From Olavius sp. associated proteobacterium Delta 1 (GTDB taxonomy: Bacteria; Desulfobacterota; Desulfobacteria; Desulfobacterales; JAFDCJ01): 53,330 bases of DNA. The notes below the pieces were generated by a model. It was not told the DNA's origin, made no database searches, and saw nothing but the letters and a program-made list of their open reading frames with translations. The first letter of the stretch is position 1. Each line of letters opens with the position of its first letter. Shown here one piece after another: positions 36,955 through 46,250 of the stretch. The translations under genes were made by a program, and so were the position numbers. The DNA lies in NCBI GenBank assembly GCA_902749685.1, contig CACVKW010001312.1, positions 1 to 53,330 on the forward strand, read 5' to 3'.

Positions 36955-39954
36955 CTAGATCAAATCCCCAAAAGTCTTTTGCCAGGCCGTTTTCAAATCT
37001 TCCACCGGCACGGCAAGAATGGTAGACTGTTCAAGTCCCCGGACGAAAAGCTCCGGTTGTTCGGTGACGGTACCAACATTGGCACAGTCGGATCCTTTAA
37101 AGATATCTTCAAAGGCTTCACGGTGGGCCGGATTCACCGTCACAATAAAACGTCCGGCCGATTCGGAGAACAACAGCAGGTCATTGCGCTCAACCTGGTC
37201 GACCGGAACTCGCGCCAGATCGACTTTCAGGCCTAAATTACCGCCCATGGCCACCAGGGCCAGGTGCACCGCCAGACCACCACGGTAGATTCCGTGGGCC
37301 GAAGCCACTAGCTCGCGGTTAACGGCTTGCCTCATCTTTTGATAGAGCGGGATAAAGTCAGCGGGTCGAACCTGGGGCACATTACGCCCGATATATCCCA
37401 GGTGTTCATAATATTCCGATCCGCCGAGTTCATTGCGGGTCGTCCCAACAATATACAGCAGATCACCGGGTATTTTAGCATCCATGGATACGCAGCGGTT
37501 AATATCCTCGATGACCGAGATGGCGGAAAACTGCAGTGTTTCAAGGGCCGATACCTTGTGAGTCTCACCAAAGCGACCGGCAAGGTTTCCATCCACATAC
37601 ATGCTGTCTTTGCCGGAAAGCAGCGGAATTTCATATGACAGGCATAAATCGCGCAGTGCCCGACAGGCACGCACCAACTGAGCCGCCTTGAATTTTCCGT
37701 CCGGATTATGGATCGAATCATATTGAATACTCGGCCAACAAAAGTTGTCGACACCGCCGATATGGTCCAAATCAGTCCCTACTGCAATCAGTCGACGTAC
37801 CGCCTCATCAATGCTGCAGGCGGACATGTGAAAAGCATCGATGGCAGAATAAGCCGGCAGGAGAGCCTGGGCAAAGGCCAAACCTTTATCAGAATCAAGC
37901 ACCGGCCGGATCACGGCCGCATCGCTGTCCACATCACGCTCGATCCCCACCAGTGGTTTGATGACGCTGGTCCCCTGGACTTCATGATCATATTGCCGGG
38001 TGATCCATTCCGTCGAACAAATATTGGGCCGGCCCAGAAGATCCTTCAACAGGGTGGTATAGTCCCGGGGCGCGTTGAGCACCGGTTCATACAGTCCGCG
38101 CTGTTCAGGAGAAATCCATTCAGCCTCGAATTCCCACTGTGGAAAACCGGATTCCAGCAGATCAAGATCAACAAAAGCACAGGTCTTGCCGGTATAGCTG
38201 ATGTGAAGCTTACCGGAGTCCGTATAGTGGCCGATGACGGTGCTTTCAACCGCATGCTTGCGGGACAGCTCGAAAAAACGATTGCGATCATCCGGATGGA
38301 TGGCGACCGTCATTCGTTCCTGGGATTCGGAAATCCAAATCTCCCACTGATCAAGTCCTTCATATTTCAAAGGCACTTTTTCAAGCTCGATATGGCAGCC
38401 GTTGGAAAACAGGGCCGATTCCCCGACGGAAGACGACAGCCCGCCGCCGCCGTTGTCCGTAATAAACTTGATCAGTCCCTCGTCCCGCGCTTCCAGCAGG
38501 AAATCATGCATTTTCTTCTGGGTATAGGGGTCCCCAATCTGCACATGACCGGCCGGTGTGTGTTCGGAAAACACTTCAGAGGAAGCCGTAACGCCGTGGA
38601 TACCGTCCTTTCCGACCCGCCCGCCGCACATGATCACCAGTTCACCGGCTGAAGTTCGTTTATCTTCGGCCGGCAGACCGTTAACCTGGGCCGGCATGAT
38701 CCCAACTGCGGTGACAAATACCAGGCATTTTCCTAAATATCCCGGGTGAAACAAAACCTGACCGAATGTGGTGGGGATACCGCTTTTATTGCCGCCGTCC
38801 CGCACGCCTTCGATCACACCGTCCAGCAGACGTCGCGGGTGAAGGTGCGGTTTGAGATCGCCCTCGTAATCCCGCGGCGCAACGCAGTAACCGTAACTGC
38901 CCATCACCAGCTTGGATCCCTTGCCGGTTCCGAGGGGATCCCGGTACACGCCGACGATCCCGGTGATCGCGCCACCGTAGGCTTCCATGTTGGACGGTGA
39001 ATTATGAGTCTCACCGGTAATTACATAATGGTGATCCCGATCAAATCGCCCGGCGCCCGCATTGTCCCATAAAACTGAAATTACCCACGGCTTCTTAGCC
39101 TTTAATGCCAGAGTGGGTGCCTGGATACAGGTTTTAAAGAGGTTGTCGATAATTTCAGTTTCACCGGTTGCTAAGTCGTGATAACGATAGCGGCCGCGAA
39201 AAGTGTTGTGATTGCAGTGATCACTTCTGGCCTGGGAAATATATTCAAGCTCGACGTCGGTTGGATCGCCTAGGCCTACCTGTGCCCGTGCCGACCGGGT
39301 AACTGCATCCTGGAAATAAGCACGAATGGTGGCGATATCGTTCGGATTTAATGCCAGATTGCGTTCATCGCTGATTTTTTTCAAAGAAAGATCGCTGTCC
39401 ACCGGAATGGTGGTCACGGTCGGAACATGATCCAGAATGACTTTGGGAAGGATGTATCCGATGCCCTCTGCCGGATCCCACTGTCGGCCGGAAAAAATTT
39501 TCCACTGTTGAATGATATTGTTGGCCAGAAGTTCAGCGGCAATTTTATCCAGGTCGGCCGCATTTAATTCCTTGCCTTTGATGCAATAGCGTTTTGAAGT
39601 GTAGACCGCCTGGTCCGCGCCGAATTTAAATCCTAATAGATCTTCAATGGCTTCGACAGCAGTGCTGCCGGGGTTATCTCGCACACCCGGCCGAAACCCA
39701 ACCCAGATGCACCAGTCGAATTCGATGTCCAGCGGGGTATAAGAAGAAATTTGGGTAACCGGGTTGGTAAATATTTCCGTCCGCACTGCTTGAAGCATTT
39801 CATCCGACAGCCCGGCATCGATGGTGACGACATTGATGGTGCGGACACTGGCCAGTTGAAGGCCGAAATAATTTTTTGCCTTCTGGCAAATCCCCTCCCC
39901 TTCCGCGTCTAAAAGACTTTCCTTTAATGCAATCTCAAGTCGGTTTGGCATCAT
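36955..39954 (-). CDS. purL: Phosphoribosylformylglycinamidine synthase, PurS-PurS-PurL fusion
   Basis: ATP-dependent synthase making FGAM from FGAR. The 999-residue protein lacks the glutaminase domain (supplied by purQ). Residues 1-75 (RLEIALKESLLDAEGEG to NPVTQISSY) and about 83-160 (FRPGVRDNPGSTAVEAIEDLLG to LLANNIIQQW) each resemble a PurS subunit, in tandem; the remainder is PurL with SDHCNHNTFRG, ETHNSPSNMEAYGGA, GGGGLSSSVGES and GKDSMYVDG. This looks like a large FGAR synthase split before its glutaminase. ATG at 39954 preferred to GTG at 39960. Reads on from rseP after 18 bases. Confidence 0.94.
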   Translation of the reverse strand: MMPNRLEIALKESLLDAEGEGICQKAKNYFGLQLASVRTINVVTIDAGLSDEMLQAVRTEIFTNPVTQISSYTPLDIEFDWCIWVGFRPGVRDNPGSTAVEAIEDLLGFKFGADQAVYTSKRYCIKGKELNAADLDKIAAELLANNIIQQWKIFSGRQWDPAEGIGYILPKVILDHVPTVTTIPVDSDLSLKKISDERNLALNPNDIATIRAYFQDAVTRSARAQVGLGDPTDVELEYISQARSDHCNHNTFRGRYRYHDLATGETEIIDNLFKTCIQAPTLALKAKKPWVISVLWDNAGAGRFDRDHHYVITGETHNSPSNMEAYGGAITGIVGVYRDPLGTGKGSKLVMGSYGYCVAPRDYEGDLKPHLHPRRLLDGVIEGVRDGGNKSGIPTTFGQVLFHPGYLGKCLVFVTAVGIMPAQVNGLPAEDKRTSAGELVIMCGGRVGKDGIHGVTASSEVFSEHTPAGHVQIGDPYTQKKMHDFLLEARDEGLIKFITDNGGGGLSSSVGESALFSNGCHIELEKVPLKYEGLDQWEIWISESQERMTVAIHPDDRNRFFELSRKHAVESTVIGHYTDSGKLHISYTGKTCAFVDLDLLESGFPQWEFEAEWISPEQRGLYEPVLNAPRDYTTLLKDLLGRPNICSTEWITRQYDHEVQGTSVIKPLVGIERDVDSDAAVIRPVLDSDKGLAFAQALLPAYSAIDAFHMSACSIDEAVRRLIAVGTDLDHIGGVDNFCWPSIQYDSIHNPDGKFKAAQLVRACRALRDLCLSYEIPLLSGKDSMYVDGNLAGRFGETHKVSALETLQFSAISVIEDINRCVSMDAKIPGDLLYIVGTTRNELGGSEYYEHLGYIGRNVPQVRPADFIPLYQKMRQAVNRELVASAHGIYRGGLAVHLALVAMGGNLGLKVDLARVPVDQVERNDLLLFSESAGRFIVTVNPAHREAFEDIFKGSDCANVGTVTEQPELFVRGLEQSTILAVPVEDLKTAWQKTFGDLI

Positions 39955-39978
39955 GCCCACTTTCAGGTAATCTGGCAG

Positions 39979-41343
39979 TCATATGAAAATAAACCGGGTT
40001 AGGTCGTTATAAAATACAAGAATCATCAGCAAAATTAGAATGAACAATCCCACCTGCTGGGCGACTTCCCTGACCTTGATACTGACCGGACGCCCTTTAA
40101 TGCCTTCGATTGTGAAGAACAGCAAATGTCCGCCATCCAGTACCGGAATGGGCAGCAAATTAATGATGGCCAGATTGATACTGATAAAGGCAATGAATTG
40201 GACCAGTTTGCCAATTCCCTGCTTGGCTTGGTCCCCTGCCAACTTGGCTATCATGATCGGTCCTCCCAGGTTTTCTTTGGGTATGCTTCCATCGATCATT
40301 TTTACAACGCTGCGGATCATCAGGGCGCAGATGGAATAGGTGCGGCTGAGGCTTTCAACCGCTGCCTTGAACGGATTGAGCCGCTTGGTCACCAGATCCG
40401 CTTCGGGTATATTAATGGGTTGGGTGGATATCCCGATGAGATAGCGTTTTTCCACTTGCCCCAAATGGTTTTTATCTTCCACAAATTGAGGGGTCAGATT
40501 AACCTTGAAATCATCTTCACCTCGTCTTACGGAAATGGTGAGCTCGACTCCACCCGAAGAAGAAATAAGGGACTGCATTTGTCGCCAATTATCGATCGGT
40601 ATGCCGTTGATGGCGATAATCTGATCACCCTTTTTCAAGCCGGCCTTTTCTGCTGGTAAGCCGGCGGAAACATCACCAACAATGGCCATTAATTCCGGCA
40701 AAGCTGAAATTCCTAGGTCGTAGTAGGATATGTTATCTCCCAATAAGTCGATGCCCTGCTTGAGTTCCGGTTTTACATCTATTTTTACAGCCGTGCCGTT
40801 TCGAACAACACCTAGTGTCAAGGTTTTCCCTTTACTTTCAGCCACGGCCTCATCAATGTCATACCAGGCGTCGACTCCGGTATCGTCAATTGACACAATT
40901 CGGTCGTGGACTTGCAGGCCGGCCTTCTGGGCGACACTGTCTTTTTGCAACTGACGAATAACCGGTTTGATGTCATCGATACCGGTAATTGAAAAGGATA
41001 CAAAAAAAATCAGGACCGCCAGCAGGATATTAAAGACCGGTCCGGCAGCGACAATCAGCATGCGTTGGACAACGTGCTTATGCGTGAAGGACAGGGGGAG
41101 GTCTGCGGGATCAATTTCGGCGTCCGGTTCTTCACCCACCATTTTTACATAGCCGCCCAGCGGAATCGCTGAAAGTCGATAATCGGTGATACCTATTTTT
41201 TTGCCGATTAACCGGGGGCCGAAACCGAGGGAAAATTTTTCGACACCGACCCCGAACAACCTGGCAACTAAAAAATGTCCGAACTCATGAAAAAAGATCA
41301 GAACCCCTAAAACAATAATGAAGGCGAATATATTGGTACCCAT
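39979..41343 (-). CDS. rseP: Site-2 zinc metalloprotease RseP
   Basis: Intramembrane protease that cleaves anti-sigma factors and signal peptide remnants. The 454-residue protein has the zinc site HEFGH (H19, H23) in the first membrane helix, two periplasmic PDZ domains (about 115-185 and 205-280), and the membrane LDGG motif (PVLDGGHLLFF) near the C-terminus. The start ATG at 41343 has no clear ribosome site: the bases upstream are a heptad tract. Ordered after dxr, as in many proteobacteria. Confidence 0.95.
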   Translation of the reverse strand: MGTNIFAFIIVLGVLIFFHEFGHFLVARLFGVGVEKFSLGFGPRLIGKKIGITDYRLSAIPLGGYVKMVGEEPDAEIDPADLPLSFTHKHVVQRMLIVAAGPVFNILLAVLIFFVSFSITGIDDIKPVIRQLQKDSVAQKAGLQVHDRIVSIDDTGVDAWYDIDEAVAESKGKTLTLGVVRNGTAVKIDVKPELKQGIDLLGDNISYYDLGISALPELMAIVGDVSAGLPAEKAGLKKGDQIIAINGIPIDNWRQMQSLISSSGGVELTISVRRGEDDFKVNLTPQFVEDKNHLGQVEKRYLIGISTQPINIPEADLVTKRLNPFKAAVESLSRTYSICALMIRSVVKMIDGSIPKENLGGPIMIAKLAGDQAKQGIGKLVQFIAFISINLAIINLLPIPVLDGGHLLFFTIEGIKGRPVSIKVREVAQQVGLFILILLMILVFYNDLTRFIFI

Positions 41344-41352
41344 ATTTCTATT

Positions 41353-41387
41353 CTGTTATTAGTTAGATGTTATTTGTTATTAGTACA
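41353..41387 (+). repeat. Heptad repeat tract, nTGTTAT type, upstream of rseP
   Basis: Five 7-bp units (CTGTTAT, TAGTTAG, ATGTTAT, TTGTTAT, TAGTACA) beginning ten bases before the rseP start codon, in the position where a ribosome binding site and leader would lie. Confidence 0.75.
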
Positions 41388-41446
41388 CGAAATTTTACCG
41401 CGCCATATCTCTGCCCTTGCGGACAATGGTGGGTCTGTGATTCCCC

Positions 41447-41502
41447 AATTCCTGAATCTCTCAATCCCTAAATTCTTAAACTTCGCAATCCCTCAATCTC
41501 CC
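41447..41502 (+). repeat. Octamer repeat tract overlapping the dxr 3' end
   Basis: Seven units with an 8-bp period, consensus AATCnCTn (AAT or AAC at 41447, 41455, 41463, 41471, 41479, 41487 and 41495). The dxr stop codon (41468-41470) and the last ten or so codons lie inside the tract. The period is 8 rather than 7, as also at 47450-47465. Confidence 0.8.
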
Positions 41503-42640
41503 CCGCCGCATGATTTCTGGCCCACTGGTCGGCGCCAAGGATATCTGACAATTCAGGATCTGCCACAGCAACGTGTTTGACCATCGTCTGCTCAACCACC
41601 CGGGAGATGTCGACAAAGGCGATCAATTGATTTAAAAAGGCGTTGACCGCAACTTCATTGGCGGCATTTAAAACGGCCGGCAGGGTGCCCCCGACTTCAC
41701 AGGCTTTAAAAGCCAGCGCCAGACATGGAAATTTTGTCAGATCCGGTTGGTCGAAAGTCAACGCCCGGCCTGCATTAAATTGCGGTAGCGGCTGCCTCAA
41801 GGGCAGCCGTTGCGGATACGACAGGGCATAAGCAATGGCAACCTTCATGTCCGGAATGCCCAACTGGGCCATAACCGAACCGTCTTGGAACGCAACCATG
41901 GAATGAATCACACTTTGGGGATGAATGACGACTTCGATCATCTGGTGCGATACGCCAAAAAGGCATTTGGCTTCTAATACTTCCAGTCCCTTGTTCATCA
42001 GAGTGGCGCAATCGATCGTGATCTTTTGACCCATTTGCCAGTTGGGATGTTTAAGCGCTTCGGCCAGAGTGATATCGCTGAATTCTTCCCGGGGCCGGTT
42101 AAAAAAGGGTCCGCCGGAGGCCGTCAATAGTATCTTATCCACATCATTTTTGCGCTCTCCCTGCAGGCATTGAAAGATCGCACTGTGCTCACTGTCGATG
42201 GGCAGAATATCAACCCCTTTTTGAGCAGCTTGCTGCATGACCAGATCACCGGCCATCACCAGGGTTTCCTTATTGGCCAGGGCAATGGTTTTGCCGGCTT
42301 CAATCGCGGCCAGGGTGGGTATCAGGCCTGCAGCACCGACCATGGCCGTCACGGTCATATGCACCGAATCAAGCGTGGCGGCCGTCTGGTAGCCGGTATC
42401 ACCGTGCAAAATTTCGACATCGACTGCTGAACCGATACGATTCTTCAGCTCCCGGGCCCGCTTTTCGTCAAACACCACCGCCAGCACCGGATGATACTGC
42501 TCAATTTGACGGGCCAATAGCGCGACATTGCTTTTTGCTGCCAGCACGTCAACCGCAAATTCCTCCGGAAACATCTCAACAATCTTGAGAACATTGCAGC
42601 CGATTGATCCGGTTGATCCGAGGATAGCAAGACGCTTCAT
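41468..42640 (-). CDS. dxr: 1-deoxy-D-xylulose 5-phosphate reductoisomerase
   Basis: Second enzyme of the MEP isoprenoid pathway, converting DXP to MEP with NADPH. The 390-residue protein shows GSTGSIGCN (NADPH site, residues 7-15), ANKETLVMAG, and SEHSAIFQCL with metal-binding residues. The last residues EIEGLRSLRI are encoded by an octamer repeat tract, so the C-terminus appears to have been replaced or extended by repeat sequence. Start ATG overlaps the cdsA stop by four bases. Precedes rseP in the conserved uppS-cdsA-dxr-rseP order. Confidence 0.96.
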   Translation of the reverse strand: MKRLAILGSTGSIGCNVLKIVEMFPEEFAVDVLAAKSNVALLARQIEQYHPVLAVVFDEKRARELKNRIGSAVDVEILHGDTGYQTAATLDSVHMTVTAMVGAAGLIPTLAAIEAGKTIALANKETLVMAGDLVMQQAAQKGVDILPIDSEHSAIFQCLQGERKNDVDKILLTASGGPFFNRPREEFSDITLAEALKHPNWQMGQKITIDCATLMNKGLEVLEAKCLFGVSHQMIEVVIHPQSVIHSMVAFQDGSVMAQLGIPDMKVAIAYALSYPQRLPLRQPLPQFNAGRALTFDQPDLTKFPCLALAFKACEVGGTLPAVLNAANEVAVNAFLNQLIAFVDISRVVEQTMVKHVAVADPELSDILGADQWARNHAAGEIEGLRSLRI

Positions 42641-43443
42641 AATATATACATCTTAAACAGATATGCCACCGGCGACGCGAATAAGAGCGCATCGATGCGG
42701 TCCAGAAAACCGCCATGGCCGGGCAAAAGGCCCCCGGAATCTTTAATGTCCGAGGATCGTTTCATTTCAGATTCAAATAAATCACCCACCTGCCCTGCAA
42801 CACCGGCTGCAAGGAAAAACAAAATACCGGTTCCCCACGAAACGGACGGCATAAAAAAAACAATTCCAATGCTGCCCGCCAGCAGGTTGCCGCTTAATCC
42901 TGCGAGGGCGCCTTCGAAGGTTTTTCCGGGACTGATGGCCGGGCTGAGTTTGTGACGCCCCAGATAAGTTCCGACATAAAATGCGCTGATGTCCCCGGCA
43001 AAGATAATACCAAGCAGCAAAAAGATGAACACCATGCCGTCGGACTCGTTGCGGATGACTGCCAACAGAGAAAGGGATAAGGGGATGTAGATGATTCCCA
43101 GCACCTGTTTCTGGATAATTCGGCCCACCCGGGGATTCGTTTTGTAAAGGAAGACCGACATGACACCCACGATAACCAGATTTAGTGCGAGCAGCACCGC
43201 CACACTGCTTACGCCGACAATATGGGCCGCCATCAGGAGCAATAGGCTGGTGAAATAGCCCCACCGGACGACAATGCTGGACATAAAATCCGAATCGGCA
43301 CTGGATATAATGCGGTTATATTCCCACTGGGCGCAGATGCAGGCAAATCCGATGAGTAGCAGAAACGGAAATCCGCCCGTGTAAACCAGAAATATAAGAA
43401 CCGGCAAGGCGCTCAGCCCTGTAATCCATCGCTTGAGATGCAC
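42637..43443 (-). CDS. cdsA: Phosphatidate cytidylyltransferase CdsA
   Basis: Integral membrane enzyme making CDP-diacylglycerol for phospholipid synthesis. The 268-residue protein has about eight membrane helices and the family signature near the C-terminus, SDIKDSGGLLPGHGGFLDRID (with the catalytic Lys, Asp and His-Gly-Gly). It lies 61 bases after uppS and overlaps dxr. Confidence 0.95.
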   Translation of the reverse strand: MHLKRWITGLSALPVLIFLVYTGGFPFLLLIGFACICAQWEYNRIISSADSDFMSSIVVRWGYFTSLLLLMAAHIVGVSSVAVLLALNLVIVGVMSVFLYKTNPRVGRIIQKQVLGIIYIPLSLSLLAVIRNESDGMVFIFLLLGIIFAGDISAFYVGTYLGRHKLSPAISPGKTFEGALAGLSGNLLAGSIGIVFFMPSVSWGTGILFFLAAGVAGQVGDLFESEMKRSSDIKDSGGLLPGHGGFLDRIDALLFASPVAYLFKMYIL

Positions 43444-43504
43444 GAGATCTTTTGCTCCGTAGTGGAAATTGCAAGATTATCGGATCAGGGGCAAAATCGT
43501 ATAA

Positions 43505-44281
43505 TTAAACCTTACCAAATCTGCGTTCACGCCCCTGGAAGTCATTTAGAATTTGCACAAGTTCATCCTTGTTGAAATCAGGCCACAACGTGGGCGTTAT
43601 AAAAATTTCCGAATAGGCGATTTGCCAGAGTAAAAAATTGCTGATCCGCATCTCTCCGCTGGTTCTGATCAGTATATCCGGGTCGGGGATTTCACGGGTG
43701 TAGAGATGATCGGCAATCATCTCGGCATTTATTGCCTGGGGATCAATCCGCCCCTGCCTGGCTTTATCCGCCACCGCCTGCACCATATCGACAATCTCGG
43801 CCCGACCGCCGTAACTCAAGGCCAGGATTAGATCCATGCTGCTATTATCCCGTGTGGCAGTCATGGTTTCCTCCAAAGCCTTTCGGACACCGGAGGGCAG
43901 GCGATGTATCTGTCCGATTACCCTTAGCCGAATGTCATTTTGCAGCATTTCGGATTTTTCGGACTTCAGAAATTTTTTAAGGAGGGTCATCAGGGCTTCG
44001 ACCTCAGTTTTCGGCCGCTGCCAATTTTCAGTGGAAAAGGCATAAAGGGTGAGATAGCGAATGCCGATCTCCCGGCAGGTGCGCACAATCGTCCGAACCG
44101 TGTCAGATCCCCTTTCGTGCCCCATAATACGATTTAACAGACGTTTTTTGGCCCATCGGCCGTTGCCGTCCATGATGATGGCCAGATGGGCGGGCAGTTG
44201 GGTGGCATCCAGTTCAGAAAGGCTGGCAGAAGAAGGGCTAGAATTCAAGGATTTCTTTCTCTTTTTCTTTGTAGCATTCAT
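43505..44281 (-). CDS. uppS: Isoprenyl transferase (undecaprenyl diphosphate synthase)
   Basis: cis-Prenyltransferase making the lipid carrier for cell wall synthesis. The protein has IIMDGNGRWAKKR near residue 36, the substrate Asp, and the C-terminal RTSGEMRISNFLLWQIAYSE signature. The N-terminus is unusual: a Lys/Ser-rich stretch (TKKKRKKSLNSSPSS) encoded by bases overlapping the frr 3' end (44 bases if the ATG at 44281 is used). A TTG at 44248 is an alternative start just at the frr stop. Neither has a strong ribosome site. Confidence 0.93.
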   Translation of the reverse strand: MNATKKKRKKSLNSSPSSASLSELDATQLPAHLAIIMDGNGRWAKKRLLNRIMGHERGSDTVRTIVRTCREIGIRYLTLYAFSTENWQRPKTEVEALMTLLKKFLKSEKSEMLQNDIRLRVIGQIHRLPSGVRKALEETMTATRDNSSMDLILALSYGGRAEIVDMVQAVADKARQGRIDPQAINAEMIADHLYTREIPDPDILIRTSGEMRISNFLLWQIAYSEIFITPTLWPDFNKDELVQILNDFQGRERRFGKV

Positions 44282-44795
44282 CGATCAGCTTGATCTGCTC
44301 ATCGGTTATTTTTTGTACCTGATCCTGGGATTTGAAGGCGTCATCTTCCGAAATCTCACCATCTTTTTTCATGCCCTTGAGAAGTTCATTGGCATCACGG
44401 CGAATATTTCTAACGGAAACTTTGCGGTCTTCACACATCTTATGTACAACTTTGACAAGTTCCTTGCGGCGCTCCTCGGTAAGCGGTGGTATTGCAATTC
44501 GTATGATTTTTCCATCATTGGAAGGCGTCAGCCCCAGATCTGATTTTAAAATAGCCTTCTCGATATCTTTAATGACGGATACGTCCCAGGGTTGAATCGT
44601 TATCAACCGGCTTTCCGGTACGGCCAGAGTAGCCATCTGATTCATAGGGGTCAGCGTGCCGTAATAGTCGACTTTGACCCCATCAAAAATCGAAAGTGAA
44701 GCACGCCCGGTGCGCAGTCGATTTAATTCATTTTTCAATGAAGCAATTGATTTACCCATACTTTCTCTGGTTTCATCATAAATTGATTCAATCAT
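44238..44795 (-). CDS. frr: Ribosome recycling factor
   Basis: With EF-G it splits post-termination ribosomes. The 185-residue protein is of standard length and starts MIESIYDETRESMGKS; conserved parts include LNRLRTGRAS, TLAVPESRLITIQPWD, and ERRKELVKVVHKMCEDRKVSVRNIRRDAN. ATG at 44795 has AGGTGAT upstream; the in-frame GTG at 44804 does not. Follows pyrH after 30 bases. Confidence 0.97.
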   Translation of the reverse strand: MIESIYDETRESMGKSIASLKNELNRLRTGRASLSIFDGVKVDYYGTLTPMNQMATLAVPESRLITIQPWDVSVIKDIEKAILKSDLGLTPSNDGKIIRIAIPPLTEERRKELVKVVHKMCEDRKVSVRNIRRDANELLKGMKKDGEISEDDAFKSQDQVQKITDEQIKLIDECYKEKEKEILEF

Positions 44796-44825
44796 GGGGA
44801 TCACCTTTTGTTTGCACCTGAAAAG

Positions 44826-45548
44826 TTAGTGGTTTATCAACGTCCCGACATTCTCACCGCAGATAACCCGAATGATGTTGCCCTTGTCTTTCAGTTTGAA
44901 AACGGCCAGGGGCAATTGATTGTCCATGGCAAGAGAAATCGCCGTCATGTCCATAACTTTAAGCTGCTTTTCCAGGACTTTCATGTAGCTGATGTGCTTC
45001 AACATTTTGGCAGAGGTGTTCTTGACGGGATCCGCATCATAGACACCGTCAACCTTGGTAGCCTTTAATAAAATTTCGGCATGAATTTCCTGACCGCGGA
45101 GCACGGCGGCTGTATCCGTTGTAAAATAGGGACTCCCGGTTCCGGCGCCGAAAATGACAACCCGTCCCCGCTCCAGATGCCGGTTGGCGCGACGCATGAT
45201 GTAAGGTTCGGCCACCTCATGCATCGATATGGCTGTCTGCACCCGGGTTTGAACATCCTGCTTTTCCAAAGCATCCTGCAGGGCCAGACTGTTAATGACT
45301 GTCGCCAGCATGCCCATGTGGTCGGCCGAGGTGCGGTCCATGCCAAAGGAGCTTGCCGCAATGCCCCGGAAAATGTTGCCTCCGCCAACTATGACGCCGA
45401 CTTGAACGCCCAACTCGACAACTGAGCGAATCTCTCCGGCCACAAATTTAATCATCTCTGGACTGATGCCGAAGCCCTGATCTCCCATCAGGGCTTCTCC
45501 ACTCAATTTTATTGCAATGCGCTTGTATCGAGGGTTGTTCACATTCAC
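44826..45548 (-). CDS. pyrH: UMP kinase
   Basis: Phosphorylates UMP to UDP and belongs to the amino acid kinase fold. The 240-residue protein shows YKRIAIKLSGEAL, VGVIVGGGNIFRG, DRTSADHMGMLATVINSLAL, and GTGSPYFTTDTAAVLRG. Located between tsf and frr as in most bacteria; 95 bases separate it from tsf and hold two small hairpins of the ATCCGCC class. Confidence 0.97.
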   Translation of the reverse strand: MNVNNPRYKRIAIKLSGEALMGDQGFGISPEMIKFVAGEIRSVVELGVQVGVIVGGGNIFRGIAASSFGMDRTSADHMGMLATVINSLALQDALEKQDVQTRVQTAISMHEVAEPYIMRRANRHLERGRVVIFGAGTGSPYFTTDTAAVLRGQEIHAEILLKATKVDGVYDADPVKNTSAKMLKHISYMKVLEKQLKVMDMTAISLAMDNQLPLAVFKLKDKGNIIRVICGENVGTLINH

Positions 45549-45590
45549 ACCTGCTGAAGGATTTATTGCTACTTGAAACTCCAGAATTCG

Positions 45591-45633
45591 ATCCGCCGTT
45601 GGAGGATTCGATACTTGTCCGCCTCAGGAGGGT
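45591..45633. repeat. Two ATCCGCC-type 7-3-7 hairpins between tsf and pyrH
   Basis: ATCCGCC-GTT-GGAGGAT (45591-45607) and GTCCGCC-TCA-GGAGGGT (45617-45633). Each is a 7-bp imperfect stem with a three-base loop, of the same kind as 7089-7105 and 6860-6874. A weak heptad-like stretch precedes the first. Confidence 0.55.
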
Positions 45634-45643
45634 TTGACAACCT

Positions 45644-46249
45644 TCATCCCTGTTCTTCGCCGGTCTGAAAACGGACAAAACGTCTGATAGAGATGTTTTC
45701 TCCGATTTTGCCAATTAGCTCATTTAACAGGTCCTCGACGGACAGCTCCGGATCCCGCACGTAGGGTTGGTTGAGCAGGCAATTGTCTTTGAAGAATTTA
45801 TTCATTTTACCTTCGACAATCTTGGGGACGACATTCTCCGGTTTTCCCATTTCAAGCGCCTGGGCCTGGTAGATATCTTTTTCGCGGTTGATAATCTCCT
45901 CCGAAACATCCTCCGGCCGGATACCCAGAGGACTTGTGGCCGCGATGTGCATGGCGATATTTTTAGCAAAATTCAGAAAATCTTCATTCTTTGCCACAAA
46001 ATCGGTTTCACAGTTTACTTCGACCATAACACCCAGTTTGCCGCCCATATGAATATAAGACTGTACGGTTCCTTCGGTCATCGCCCGTCCGGCTCTTTTC
46101 TGGGCGGTGGCCAGTCCTTTTTTCCGGAGGAAATCAACAGCCTTATCAATATCAGCATCGCACTCCACAAGCGCTTGCTTGCAATCCATCATTCCAGCAC
46201 CGGTTTTTTCCCGCAGCTGTTTAACCAGTGTCGCACTAATTGTAGTCAT
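45644..46249 (-). CDS. tsf: Translation elongation factor Ts (short form)
   Basis: Nucleotide-exchange factor for EF-Tu. At 201 residues it is the short type, lacking much of the second half of the E. coli protein (about 283 residues). The N-terminal UBA-like domain (VKQLREKTGAGMMDCKQALVE) and the core motif EVNCETDFVAKNEDF are intact; the C-terminal coiled region is brief. Such short EF-Ts proteins are normal in Desulfobacterota and Thermus. Starts one base after the rpsB stop. Confidence 0.95.
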   Translation of the reverse strand: MTTISATLVKQLREKTGAGMMDCKQALVECDADIDKAVDFLRKKGLATAQKRAGRAMTEGTVQSYIHMGGKLGVMVEVNCETDFVAKNEDFLNFAKNIAMHIAATSPLGIRPEDVSEEIINREKDIYQAQALEMGKPENVVPKIVEGKMNKFFKDNCLLNQPYVRDPELSVEDLLNELIGKIGENISIRRFVRFQTGEEQG

Positions 46250-46250
46250 C

